The notes beneath the pieces are model-generated. The model was not told where the DNA came from, made no database searches, and was given only the letters and a program-made list of their open reading frames with translations. The position numbers were made by a program, and so were the translations under genes. From positions 1,426,001 to 1,490,000 of the forward strand of contig CAWGVZ010000010.1 of NCBI GenBank assembly GCA_963826035.1: a DNA stretch of 64,000 nt. The letters are read 5' to 3'. This document shows positions 15,443 through 23,740 of the stretch, one piece after another. Numbering within the stretch: the stretch's first letter is position 1; each line of letters begins with the position of its first letter. This DNA is from Actinophytocola sp963826035 (GTDB taxonomy: Bacteria; Actinomycetota; Actinomycetes; Mycobacteriales; Pseudonocardiaceae).

Positions 15443-15700
15443 CTAGGCCTGTTCGCCCGGCGGGCGGGCGCTCACGATGGCCGAGACGGCGATGAGGTCG
15501 GGCAGGTTCTCACCCGACGTGCGGGGAATGCGAACGCCGATCCAGGACTCCGTGGTCATGGGATCGACCACGAGCGGGCCGACCACCACCCCCATCCGGT
15601 AGCGCTCCTGACCCGACCTCTCCTGATGGTGCCGGTATGCCACGACCGAGCCGCAGGCCGGGCCACGCACCTCCGGCGGATTCTCGTTCATTGGGGACAC
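15443..15700 (-). CDS. Hypothetical protein, 85 aa
   Basis: Short soluble protein with no recognised domain. It has a plausible globular composition (VAYRHHQERSGQERYRMG, VVVGPLVVDPMTTESWIG, NLPDLIAVSAIVSARP). A GTG at 15700 has GAGG upstream; an ATG at 15691 is the alternative. It lies 134 bp before the desaturase on the same strand. The amino acid pattern (alternating hydrophobic stretches, no arginine-rich shadow character) supports a real gene, but no function can be given. Confidence 0.55.
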   Translation of the reverse strand: MSPMNENPPEVRGPACGSVVAYRHHQERSGQERYRMGVVVGPLVVDPMTTESWIGVRIPRTSGENLPDLIAVSAIVSARPPGEQA

Positions 15701-15844
15701 CCGACATCACCTCGCCGTAGATCGTCCGGTTAGGACGTTGTGCGGGAGATGTACCCCGTCGCGCCGGGTCGTATGCACGTTCGACGCACACGTTTAACGG
15801 TGGGTACCCGTCTCAGCGGTGGCGCACGAAAGAGATGACCTGAG

Positions 15845-16261
15845 ATGTACCTGGAGAACTGGGGCAGACCGGCGCGGGGCCTTCGCCGGTACGTGCGGCT
15901 GGTGGCCGAGGAGCTGGGGTGCTCCGGCGACGCGTTCTCGCTGGACACGGAGGCGCCGGTCAGCGTCTACCTACCGTTGGAGGACCGGGTGCCCGCGTTC
16001 CCCGAGGGCGATCTCGCGCTGTTCTGGACGCCGGCACACGGCTGGCACGGCGCCATCGAGACGGCCTCCGGCGCGGAGCTGGTGGTGCTGTCCTACGCCG
16101 GCGAGGACGTGCTGCCGCCGCCGGCCGAGGTGGCCGCCTACGTCCGCGCACTGGCGGGGGGTTGTCGGTCGCCCGGCCGCCCGGACCCGCCGGAGGCACC
16201 GATCGACGCGGACCTGCTGGACCGGCTCGCCGCGTACACGGCCACCTCCGCCACGACCTGA
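15845..16261 (+). CDS. DUF6292-like protein
   Basis: A 138-residue cytoplasmic protein. Typical stretches are GLRRYVRLVAEELGCSGDAFSLD, VYLPLEDRVPAFPEGDLALFWTPAHGWHGAIET and LVVLSYAGEDVLPPPAEVAAYVR. This matches my memory of DUF6292, a Pseudonocardiales family of unknown function with a conserved ALxWxxxHGWxxAxE core. The C-terminal 35 residues look disordered. It is monocistronic and convergent with the FAD-Rieske gene, only 4 bp apart. Confidence 0.72.
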   Translation: MYLENWGRPARGLRRYVRLVAEELGCSGDAFSLDTEAPVSVYLPLEDRVPAFPEGDLALFWTPAHGWHGAIETASGAELVVLSYAGEDVLPPPAEVAAYVRALAGGCRSPGRPDPPEAPIDADLLDRLAAYTATSATT

Positions 16262-16265
16262 AGGG

Positions 16266-17789
16266 CTACTCCAGCTCCGGGTGCCGGCGCAGGGGCCGCA
16301 CGGCCGGGCCCTGCAGGACCTCGCCGTCGATGCCGTACCGCGAGCCGTGGCACGGGCAGTCCCAACTGCGTTCCGCGTTGTTGAACGCCACCAGGCAACC
16401 CAGGTGCGTGCAGCGGGCCGACACCGCGTGCAGCGCGCCCGCCTGGTCGCGGTAGGCGCCGATCATGGCCGTGCCGTGCCTGGTGACCGTGGCCTCGTCG
16501 GGTTCCAGCCGGGCTCCGACGAGGCCACTGTCCCGGGACCGCAGTGCCCGCAGGTGGTCGCCCACCAGGTGCCTGCCGACCGTCACGTTGTTGCCGACCA
16601 GCGACGGCAGCGCCCGCGCGGACATCCGGTTCGGGTCGAACAGCCCGGCCAGCGGGTTGGTCTCACCGAGCACCAGGTCGCGCAGCAGCAGGCCGGCAGC
16701 GGTTCCGCCGGTCATCCCCCACTGGCCGAACCCGGCGGCCACCCACAGTTTGCCGGCGCCGGGGTGGTAGCGGCCGACGTAGGGCACTCTGTCCACTGTG
16801 GACATGTCGTGTGCCGACCACCGGTGACGCACGTCCTCGAGGCCGAAGTGCTGGCGGGCCCAGTCGGCGAGCCGCGCGTGCCTTGCCTGGACGTCGACCC
16901 ATTCGCCGACGCGGTAGTGCTCGCCGCCGACCACGAGCAGCGGATCCCCGTCGGTGCCGGCCACGCGCACCGAGTGGTGACTGTCGGCGTCCAGGAACAT
17001 CCCGCGCAGCGTGAGCCCGGACGGGAGGGGGCCGGCCACCACCAGGTCCCGCACCGGGTCGAGCCGCGCGAAGAACAGACCGCGGTCGAGGATCGGGTAG
17101 TGGGTGGCGACCACCACGTCGCCGGCCTGCACGGAACCCGCGGCAGTCCGCACGACGGTCGGCCGCGCGCCGCCCACGCCGGTCGCGCGCACGCCCTCGA
17201 CGATCCGCCCGCCGAGCCCCTCGATCCGGTCGGCCAGCCCGAGCAGCCACTTGCGCGGGTGGAACCGCGCCTGGGCGGCGAAGCGCACAGCGGCCGCCAC
17301 GGGCACCGGAAAGTCCAGCTCCTCGTGGAAGGTGGCCGGCAGGCCGACCGCCTGTGCCGCCTCCGCCTCGGCTCGGAGGTCGTCACGGCGGGCCTCGTCG
17401 GTCGTGTAGACGTAGCTGTCCGCGCGAACCAGTTCGCACTCGATCTCGAGGCGGTTCGCGGTGGCCGCCAACCAGTCGAGCGCCGCCGACTGGCTGGCGC
17501 CGTACGCCGCAGCGGCGTCCTGTCCGTACCACTCGGTGAGGTGGGCGTAGATCAGTGCGTGTTGCGCGGTCACCTTGGCGGTCGTGTGGCCGGACACGCC
17601 GCTCGCCACCCGGCCGGCCTCCAGGACCAGGACCTTCTTTCCGGCCTGGGCCAACAGGAACGCGGTGGTCAGCCCGGCGATGCCGGCGCCGAGCACCACC
17701 ACCTCGGCGTCGACCGGCAGTACCCCGCCCGTTCGGTCGGGCGCCGGTGCGGTGTCCAGCCACAGTGAGCCCCGTACCTCAGTCGTCAT
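16266..17789 (-). CDS. FAD-dependent oxidoreductase with C-terminal Rieske domain
   Basis: A 507-residue fusion. Residues about 28-400 are a DAO-type amine oxidoreductase: the FAD fold EVVVLGAGIAGLTTAFLLAQAG, then VSGHTTAKVTAQHAL and VAAGFGQWGMTGGTAAGLLL. The last 80 residues are a Rieske domain, with CTHLGC and CPCHGSRYGIDGEVLQGPA supplying the two Cys and two His that bind [2Fe-2S]. The layout equals the YhfW-like family of Bacillus; the substrate is unknown. The start ATG is at 17789; the upstream frame extension is not part of the protein. It is divergent from the NarL-type regulator across about 117 bp. Confidence 0.9.
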   Translation of the reverse strand: MTTEVRGSLWLDTAPAPDRTGGVLPVDAEVVVLGAGIAGLTTAFLLAQAGKKVLVLEAGRVASGVSGHTTAKVTAQHALIYAHLTEWYGQDAAAAYGASQSAALDWLAATANRLEIECELVRADSYVYTTDEARRDDLRAEAEAAQAVGLPATFHEELDFPVPVAAAVRFAAQARFHPRKWLLGLADRIEGLGGRIVEGVRATGVGGARPTVVRTAAGSVQAGDVVVATHYPILDRGLFFARLDPVRDLVVAGPLPSGLTLRGMFLDADSHHSVRVAGTDGDPLLVVGGEHYRVGEWVDVQARHARLADWARQHFGLEDVRHRWSAHDMSTVDRVPYVGRYHPGAGKLWVAAGFGQWGMTGGTAAGLLLRDLVLGETNPLAGLFDPNRMSARALPSLVGNNVTVGRHLVGDHLRALRSRDSGLVGARLEPDEATVTRHGTAMIGAYRDQAGALHAVSARCTHLGCLVAFNNAERSWDCPCHGSRYGIDGEVLQGPAVRPLRRHPELE

Positions 17790-17906
17790 TGGTCCGGAAT
17801 GCCCACGGCAGCACCGATCAAACAGCGTCCGCCTTGACCCGCCGTTAGCATGATTGAGCAGTGATCCAGCTCTGATCCAGCTCTCCGAACCCCAGTGAGA
17901 CACCGC

Positions 17907-18554
17907 ATGGCAGCAACCCCCGGCGAAACGCCCGTGCGGGTCGTGCTCGTCGAGGACCACGACATGGTGGCCGAGGCCATGTCCATGGCGCTGGAGCGCG
18001 CACCCGACATCGACGTGGTCGCCAAGGCGCGGCTGATCGTGTCGGCCGTGGCGGACGTGCGGCGGTATGAGCCGGACGTCGTGATCCTGGACCGGCGGTT
18101 ACCCGACGGCGACGGCATCACCGCCATCCCCGACCTCGGCGCCACGGGCGCGCGGGTGCTCGTGCTCACGGGTGACGCCACCGGGTCGGTGGCCGCGCGC
18201 GTGGCCGAGGCGGGCGGCCATGGCCTGCTGCTGAAGTCCGCCGGCCTCGACGAGCTGGTGTCCGCCGTCCGCCGGGTGGCCGACGGCGAAGTGGTGTTCA
18301 GCGCCGAGTTCCTGGCCGACGTGCTGGACCGGCTCACCGGCCGGGTCCCCACGGCGGGTGCCCGGCTGACCGCCAGGGAACGCCAGACCCTCGACCTGCT
18401 GGCCGAGGGCGCCGGCACCACCGACATCGCCGAACGGCTCGGCATCACCCGCAACACCGCCCGCAACCACGTCCAACGCACCCTCGAGAAGCTCGGCGCG
18501 CGGTCGAAACTCGAGGCCGTGGCCATCGCCAGGCGCGAGGGCCTACTGGACTAG
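17907..18554 (+). CDS. NarL/FixJ-family response regulator
   Basis: A 215-residue two-domain regulator. The receiver covers residues 1-120, with acidic pocket VEDHD, phospho-acceptor Asp in VVILDRRLPDGDG, Thr in VLVLTGD and Lys in LLLKSAG. The C-terminal LuxR-type HTH is about 148-205 (LTARERQTLDLLAEGAGTTDIAERLGITRNTARNHVQRTLEKLGA). The ATG at 17907 is preferred; a GTG at 17895 would add four residues. No kinase is directly coupled, though a PAS histidine kinase of the NarX type lies 0.5 kb downstream on the same strand, so the two may work together. Confidence 0.9.
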   Translation: MAATPGETPVRVVLVEDHDMVAEAMSMALERAPDIDVVAKARLIVSAVADVRRYEPDVVILDRRLPDGDGITAIPDLGATGARVLVLTGDATGSVAARVAEAGGHGLLLKSAGLDELVSAVRRVADGEVVFSAEFLADVLDRLTGRVPTAGARLTARERQTLDLLAEGAGTTDIAERLGITRNTARNHVQRTLEKLGARSKLEAVAIARREGLLD

Positions 18555-18597
18555 CGCTGATGCACGTGCATCAGACGGTGCGCGGCAGCTGCGTCTC

Positions 18598-19026
18598 GTG
18601 GCCGGCCACCAAATGGCCGATGGTACGAGAGTGTGGACCAGTGTGTCGGGGGCCGAGCTCAAGCTGGCCGAACGCGCGACGAGCGTGCGGCTCGCCAGGG
18701 CGTTCGTGCGCACCACGCTGCGGGAGTGGCGGAGCCCGGTCGACCACGACGACGCGGTGCTGGTCGTGTCCGAGCTGGTCACCAACGTCCTGCTGCACGC
18801 CCATGGCACACCGCTGATCCGCCTGCTGTCCGTAGCGAGCGGACTGCGCGTGGAGGTCTGCGACGACAGCCCGCTGCCGCCGCTGCCCGCCCGTGGTCTT
18901 GGCCTCGCGCTCGTCGAGGACCTGGCGACCGACTGGGGGACGTCGCGCCGGGACCGCGGGAAGGTGGTGTGGTGTGAGCTGCCTGCCGCGCCTGGAACCT
19001 CCGACGGCGAGGCGACATCCGCCTGA
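18598..19026 (+). CDS. SpoIIAB/RsbW-like ATP-binding protein
   Basis: A 142-residue GHKL ATPase of the HATPase_c_2 group common in actinomycetes. Visible boxes are DAVLVVSELVTNVLLHAHGTP (N box), LRVEVCDDSP (D box, DxSxxxP) and RGLGLALVEDLATDWG (G box). The family acts as anti-sigma serine kinases or in stress signalling. The STAS protein 2 kb downstream could be its antagonist, which is inference. The start is uncertain: GTG 18598 or ATG 18613, neither with a clear ribosome site. It lies 43 bp after the response regulator. Confidence 0.85.
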   Translation: MAGHQMADGTRVWTSVSGAELKLAERATSVRLARAFVRTTLREWRSPVDHDDAVLVVSELVTNVLLHAHGTPLIRLLSVASGLRVEVCDDSPLPPLPARGLGLALVEDLATDWGTSRRDRGKVVWCELPAAPGTSDGEATSA

Positions 19027-19069
19027 GCGGCGCTGTGCCGGCGGTCCCCGGTTGCGGCAGAGTTGGCGC

Positions 19070-20500
19070 ATGGTCGACGATCCAGCCCCGCGGTTACCTG
19101 AGGACCTGCTGGTTCAGTGCGTGGTCGACTACGCGTTGTTCGTCCTGGATCCGGCGGGGCGCGTAGCGAGCTGGAACGCGGGCGCCGAACGCATAAAGGG
19201 CTACCGCGCCGAGGAAATCCTCGGCCGACACTTCTCCATCTTCTACCCACCAGAAGACATCGCCGCCGGCAAACCCACCTGGGAACTCCAACAAGCCATC
19301 ACCGACGGCCGCCTCGAAGACGAAGGCTGGCGCCTCCGCAAAGACGGCACCCCCTTCTGGGCCAACGTCGTCATCACCGCCCTACACGACGAACACGGAC
19401 AACTCCGCGGCTTCGGCAAAGTCACCCGCGACATGACCGAACGCCGGCGTGCCGAAAAGGCGCTGCGCGACAGCGAGGAGCTGTTCCGCCTGCTGGTCCA
19501 GGGAGTGCTCGACTACGGCATCTTCATGCTCGACCCGACCGGGCACGTGGCCAGCTGGAACGCGGGCGCCGAACGCATAAAGGGCTACCGCGCCGAGGAA
19601 ATCCTCGGCCAACACTTCTCCATCTTCTACCCACCAGAAGACATCGCCGCCGGCAAACCCACCTGGGAACTCCAACAAGCCATCACCGACGGCCGCCTCG
19701 AAGACGAAGGCTGGCGCCTCCGCAAAGACGGCACCCCCTTCTGGGCCAACGTCGTCATCACCGCCCTACACGACGAACACGGACAACTCCGCGGCTTCGG
19801 CAAAGTCACCCGCGACATGACCGAACGCCGCATGACCGAGCAGGCGGTCGTCGAGGGCCGCCGCCTGCTCAGCCATCTGGTGGAGGCCCAGGAACTGGAG
19901 CGCCGCCGGATCGCGTGGGACGTGCACGACGACTCCATCCAGGCGATGGTCGCCGTCGGCATGCGGCTGCAACTGCTGGCCGAGCGCGTGGCGCCCGAGC
20001 ATCGGCCGCTCGTGCACCAGCTCGACGAGGCCGTCCGCGGCACGGTCGGCCGGCTGCGGAACCTGATCGTGCGGCTCCGGCCGACGTCCATCGAGCAGCA
20101 CGGTCTGGTCCACGCGCTGTCCGGCTACCTCGACGAGGTGGTCGCCGGCTGGGGCCTCGAGACCTCGCTGCGGGTCGCCCTGGACTGCGAGCCGCCGACT
20201 GAAACCGCTATCACCATCTTCCGCATCTGTCAGGAAGCGCTGATCAACGTGTACAAGCACGCCGAGGCCACCGGCGTGACCGTCACGCTCGCCACCTGCG
20301 ACAACGGCACCCTGGTCGAGGTGGCCGACGACGGCGTCGGCATCCGGCAGGACCCATTGCCGCGCGGGCAGCGGCACTTCGGCCTGCTGGAGATGCGCGA
20401 GCGCGCCGAGACGGCGGCCGGCTGGTTCACGTTGGCCGCCGGCCCCGACGGCGGCACGACCGTCCGGTTCTGGTTGCCGAACACGCCGGGGCGCGCATGA
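19070..20500 (+). CDS. Double-PAS sensor histidine kinase (NarX/DesK type)
   Basis: A 476-residue cytoplasmic kinase without membrane segments. PAS1 is about residues 10-125 and PAS2 about 138-253. A HisKA_3 domain follows near 270-340, with phospho-acceptor His in RRRIAWDVHDDSIQAM. The HATPase domain runs from about 380 (AITIFRICQEALINVYKHAEA, VEVADDGVGI, FGLLEMRERAE). The two PAS domains share a 278-bp DNA repeat with a single base difference, unlike anything expected from ordinary paralogy. The ATG at 19070 was chosen because homology begins there. The receiver gene downstream overlaps its stop by ATGA, so they form a pair. Confidence 0.92.
   Translation: MVDDPAPRLPEDLLVQCVVDYALFVLDPAGRVASWNAGAERIKGYRAEEILGRHFSIFYPPEDIAAGKPTWELQQAITDGRLEDEGWRLRKDGTPFWANVVITALHDEHGQLRGFGKVTRDMTERRRAEKALRDSEELFRLLVQGVLDYGIFMLDPTGHVASWNAGAERIKGYRAEEILGQHFSIFYPPEDIAAGKPTWELQQAITDGRLEDEGWRLRKDGTPFWANVVITALHDEHGQLRGFGKVTRDMTERRMTEQAVVEGRRLLSHLVEAQELERRRIAWDVHDDSIQAMVAVGMRLQLLAERVAPEHRPLVHQLDEAVRGTVGRLRNLIVRLRPTSIEQHGLVHALSGYLDEVVAGWGLETSLRVALDCEPPTETAITIFRICQEALINVYKHAEATGVTVTLATCDNGTLVEVADDGVGIRQDPLPRGQRHFGLLEMRERAETAAGWFTLAAGPDGGTTVRFWLPNTPGRA
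19169..19446 (+). repeat. PAS-coding direct repeat, copy 1
   Basis: A 278-bp segment repeated at 19553-19830 with one difference (G at 19227, A at 19611; Arg to Gln). Its codon use is distinct: frequent GAA, CAA and AAA where flanking genes favour GAG, CAG and AAG. Confidence 0.95.
19553..19830 (+). repeat. PAS-coding direct repeat, copy 2
   Basis: Second copy of the 278-bp PAS segment, offset by exactly 384 bp (128 codons), so the reading frame is kept. The 106 bp between the copies is not repeated, which marks the boundary of the homogenised tract. Confidence 0.95.
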
Positions 20501-20907
20501 GTGGTCCTGCGTCAGGTGACTCGGTCCGGGTGTTGATCTCCGACGACGACCCGATGATCCGCGACGCGCTGCGCGAACTGCTGGAGGCCCAGCCGGACCT
20601 GGCGGTGGTGGCGGTCACGAAGGACGCCGACGAGGCCATCGAGCACACCGAACGCCTCCGTCCGGCGGTCGCCGTGCTCGACGTGCGCATGCCCGGCGGG
20701 GGCGGCGTCCGCGCGGCACGCGAGATCCGGGAACGGTCGCCCCGCACGAGAATCCTCGTGTTCTCCGCCTACAACGACTTCGGCGGCGAGGCGGAACTCA
20801 GCGAACTGGGCGTGATCGAATACCTGGTCAAGGGGGTGCCGAACGCGGAGATCATCGCCGCCGTCCGGCGCCTCGGTGACAGTTTTGGTCACACAGAGCC
20901 AAGCTGA
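20497..20907 (+). CDS. Single-domain response regulator
   Basis: A 136-residue receiver without an output domain. Acidic residues are in LISDDDP, the phospho-acceptor Asp in VAVLDVRMPGGGG, Ser in ILVFSAYND and Lys in YLVKGVP. The frame ends about 10 residues after the last receiver helix, so this is a stand-alone receiver like CheY or Spo0F, or one that lost its HTH. The ATG overlaps the kinase TGA (ATGA), so it is the direct partner of the double-PAS kinase. Output must come from protein contacts or a phosphorelay. It is followed by 185 bp without a gene. Confidence 0.9.
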   Translation: MSGPASGDSVRVLISDDDPMIRDALRELLEAQPDLAVVAVTKDADEAIEHTERLRPAVAVLDVRMPGGGGVRAAREIRERSPRTRILVFSAYNDFGGEAELSELGVIEYLVKGVPNAEIIAAVRRLGDSFGHTEPS

Positions 20908-21092
20908 CCTGCCACGATCGTGGCCTCGCTGGACACCACTTTCCGTGCGTGGGATGGTGGATGGAGCGGTTGAGCCAACAGCCACAAGTTCGTGGAAAGC
21001 TGCGGACGGCTTGCCTGAGTACCAGGCATCTACGCACGGGCTGCGCTGTCGGGGCCGCACATCTCAGTGAAGCCCGGGGCCGGGGAGACCGA

Positions 21093-21491
21093 ATGTCCAG
21101 GACAACGATCAGCCAGCGTGACCAGACCCACCGCTACCTGACGGTCGCCAGGGTGACCCACCGGCCGAACCTCGAAGGGCTCCAGCCGGTCGGTGACATA
21201 GACCTCTATACGGCACCCATGCTCCAACGCATGCTCGACGACCTCGACAAACGCGCGGTGCCCGGCGTGGTGATCGACATGTCGCGGGTCGACTTCCTGG
21301 CGATCGCCGGGCTGCGCGTCCTGTACGACGCCAGCGAACGCGCGGCGCGGGACGGCCGGCGCGTGGTGCTCGCCAACTCGTCCTCCCTGGTGCGGCGCGT
21401 GCTCGTGCTGACCAAGACCTTGGAACTGCTCGACGTCCGCGACAGCGTGGCGGACGCGTTGGCCGAGCTGGACACCCCGGCCAACGCCTGA
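21093..21491 (+). CDS. STAS-domain anti-sigma factor antagonist-like protein
   Basis: A 132-residue STAS protein. The strand-helix pattern LEGLQPVGDIDLYTAPMLQRMLDDL, then GVVIDMSRVDFLAIAGLRVLYDASERA, fits SpoIIAA/RsbV. The loop that normally reads DSSG or DSTG, with the phosphorylated Ser/Thr, reads FLAIAG here, so the usual site is missing. It may be a constitutive binder or serve another partner. GGGGAG precedes the ATG at 21093. It is convergent with the sialidase-like gene, 2 bp apart. A SpoIIAB-like protein is encoded at 18598. Confidence 0.87.
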   Translation: MSRTTISQRDQTHRYLTVARVTHRPNLEGLQPVGDIDLYTAPMLQRMLDDLDKRAVPGVVIDMSRVDFLAIAGLRVLYDASERAARDGRRVVLANSSSLVRRVLVLTKTLELLDVRDSVADALAELDTPANA

Positions 21492-21493
21492 CC

Positions 21494-23707
21494 TCACGGC
21501 ACCGACTTGACAGACAAGTCGTCGAATTCGTGCTGCATGTTCACCGCCTCCGCGCTCCACGAGCTGAACGTGACGCCCGTGAAACCGGTGGCCGGCTGCC
21601 AGCGGTGCGTGGTCGGCGGAAACTTCACCCCGTCGATGGTGACTGTCGCCTGACCGCCCGCTGGCCCGGACGTGGTGTCGATGACGATCGGCATCCAGGT
21701 CTGGTTCGGCGGCTGGTTCGGCAGCGCGCCGACCTCCTGCCAGCCCGCGTCCGTGCGGGCCCGCAGCTTCAGCACGCCGTTCGACGGCCGGAAGTGGAAC
21801 TGCCAGCCGATGGCGTCCTGGCCGGCCGCGTTCTTGCCCGGGATGGAGATGACCAGGCCGGACCCGTACATGGAGCCCGCGTAGCCGAACGCGACTCGCT
21901 GCCCTGTCCGGTTCGGCGCCGGCAGTGTGGCCGTGGCGGTCGCCGCGGGGTCCAGGTCGACCAGCGCCAGGCGTCGTTTGCTGTCCCAGCCGGGCATGAT
22001 CGTGTCGGTGACCGTCGCGTACCGGGTGTCGACGAACCCACGCGGCGGCGCGCCCGTCGCGTCGTTCTCGAACGTCAGCAGGTCAGCCGCGTACAGCTCG
22101 AGTTCGGTGACCGCGTCGAGCCGGCCGCCGGCGGGCGGGCTGATCCGCACGAACCGGGCGGGAGTCGGGTCGATCGAGGTGTACCGCAGGGCGTGGTCGA
22201 CCGAGTTCCGCGCCGAGACCACAGGCTTGCGCCAGGCCCGCCCGTCGACGGAAAGCTGCACGTCGGCGTCCTGCGGCACTCCGTAGCCGAGCATGAGGCC
22301 GATCTTGTCGAGCGTGTGGACGCGGTCCAGCTCGACCACCAGTGACGCGCCGGGCGCCAGCCGGGCGGCCGAGTGTCGCTCCGAGCTGCCGTCGGCCGCG
22401 CCCGCCAGGCGGGTCTCGGGGAAGCGTGGGTCGGCCGCCACGACCTGGCCGGTGAGCGTGACGCTGCCGGAGCGCACCTTGGTCGGCAGGTCGAGCTTGC
22501 CGGTGCCCGGGGTGACGGCGTCGACCTGCCGAGCCCAGACCCGGTGCAGCTGGCCGTACTCACGGCAGCCCCAGATGTTCGCGCAGGAGTCGCCGAACAC
22601 CACCGACTGGTTGGCGCCGACGCTGACGACCGCCGTGTTGCCGCTGGAACCGTGGTAGCGCGCGGGTTGCGACGCGCGCGGCGGGTTGGCGAACACCTGG
22701 CGGTAGTCCTCCCAGGTGCGGCCGGTGCCGTCCCGGCTGACCAGCAGCGTGTTGTCCGGCCTGCCGTAGGTGAGCACGAGCATTCCGTTGGGCTGCAACA
22801 TGACGGCCGGGTCGACCCAGCCCCTCGGCGCGCCGGGCGGTGCCACGATCGGGGCGGCCGGCGACCACGTGCGGCCGTCGTCGGCGGAGAACGTCTGGAA
22901 CAGGTCCTCCGAGCCGTCCGCGCGCAGGAACGCGACCAGGCGGCCGTCCGTGGTGCGGGAGATGATCGACTCGTTGGTGCCGACGGTCGCCGTCGGCTGG
23001 CGCAGCGCGGGGCTGCGCACCGTCCACGTGTGGCCGTTGTCGGTGCTCTGCAACAGGGTGCTGCGGTTCTTCGTCTCCCCGACGGCCGTGCCGTACACGG
23101 GCATCAACAGCGTGCCGTCGACCAGCACGGTGATGCCGCGGTGCACGCGGATCCACTGGAACTTCACCTTGTCCTGCACGAACGTGGCCGCGCCGCGGGT
23201 CCAGGTCCGGCCGAGGTCGGTGGAGCGGGCGGTGTCGAGCGAGATGACGCCGGTGGCCGGGTCGATGATCGGCAGGAACTCCACGGCCAACAGTGATCCG
23301 TCGTCGAGCCGGGCCGCGTTCAGCACGTTTGTCTGGCCGCCGCCCGTGGTGAAGGTGCGGGCGCCGTCCTCGGAGACGCCGTACCCGATGACCGCCTTCG
23401 CCGTCGGGCTGTCGGGGTTGGCCGCCCAGCTGACGAAGACCTTCTTCTGGGTCACGCCGTCCACCACATGATCGGTGGCGAAGGTCTGGGCGAACGCCGC
23501 GAGGTTGCCGGGGGCGGGCGAGTAGACGTTCCACTCGGCGCCCAGCGTGACCGCGTGTTCGGCCGGCGGTGCGCCAGCCGCTGTTGGTGCCGCGTTCGTG
23601 CCGGTCACCGAGCCGCCGGCGAGAACCACCGCCACCAGCACCGCCAGTACACCGAGCCGTACGGTTCTCGTTCGCATGCGGGGATGTTTTACGGAACAGC
23701 GTTTCAT
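21494..23707 (-). CDS. Secreted sialidase-like BNR-repeat protein with C-terminal carbohydrate-binding-like domains
   Basis: A 737-residue exported protein. After the signal peptide (VRLGVLAVLVAVVLAGGSVTG) comes a six-bladed propeller to about residue 390. Its Asp boxes are STDLGRTWT, STDNGHTWT, SADDGRTWS and SRDGTGRTWE, the sialidase/neuraminidase repeat. Residues about 430-540 look like an F5/8-type C (discoidin) domain (RHSAARLAPGASLVVELDRVHTLDKIGLMLG), and 545-737 form a LamG/concanavalin-like domain. Substrate could be sialic acid or another sugar; catalytic arginines were not assigned. The start is uncertain between ATG 23707 and ATG 23677; neither has a strong ribosome site. Confidence 0.8.
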   Translation of the reverse strand: MKRCSVKHPRMRTRTVRLGVLAVLVAVVLAGGSVTGTNAAPTAAGAPPAEHAVTLGAEWNVYSPAPGNLAAFAQTFATDHVVDGVTQKKVFVSWAANPDSPTAKAVIGYGVSEDGARTFTTGGGQTNVLNAARLDDGSLLAVEFLPIIDPATGVISLDTARSTDLGRTWTRGAATFVQDKVKFQWIRVHRGITVLVDGTLLMPVYGTAVGETKNRSTLLQSTDNGHTWTVRSPALRQPTATVGTNESIISRTTDGRLVAFLRADGSEDLFQTFSADDGRTWSPAAPIVAPPGAPRGWVDPAVMLQPNGMLVLTYGRPDNTLLVSRDGTGRTWEDYRQVFANPPRASQPARYHGSSGNTAVVSVGANQSVVFGDSCANIWGCREYGQLHRVWARQVDAVTPGTGKLDLPTKVRSGSVTLTGQVVAADPRFPETRLAGAADGSSERHSAARLAPGASLVVELDRVHTLDKIGLMLGYGVPQDADVQLSVDGRAWRKPVVSARNSVDHALRYTSIDPTPARFVRISPPAGGRLDAVTELELYAADLLTFENDATGAPPRGFVDTRYATVTDTIMPGWDSKRRLALVDLDPAATATATLPAPNRTGQRVAFGYAGSMYGSGLVISIPGKNAAGQDAIGWQFHFRPSNGVLKLRARTDAGWQEVGALPNQPPNQTWMPIVIDTTSGPAGGQATVTIDGVKFPPTTHRWQPATGFTGVTFSSWSAEAVNMQHEFDDLSVKSVP

Positions 23708-23740
23708 GTCAACAGTGGACGTCGGCGGCCCGCCGTTCCA

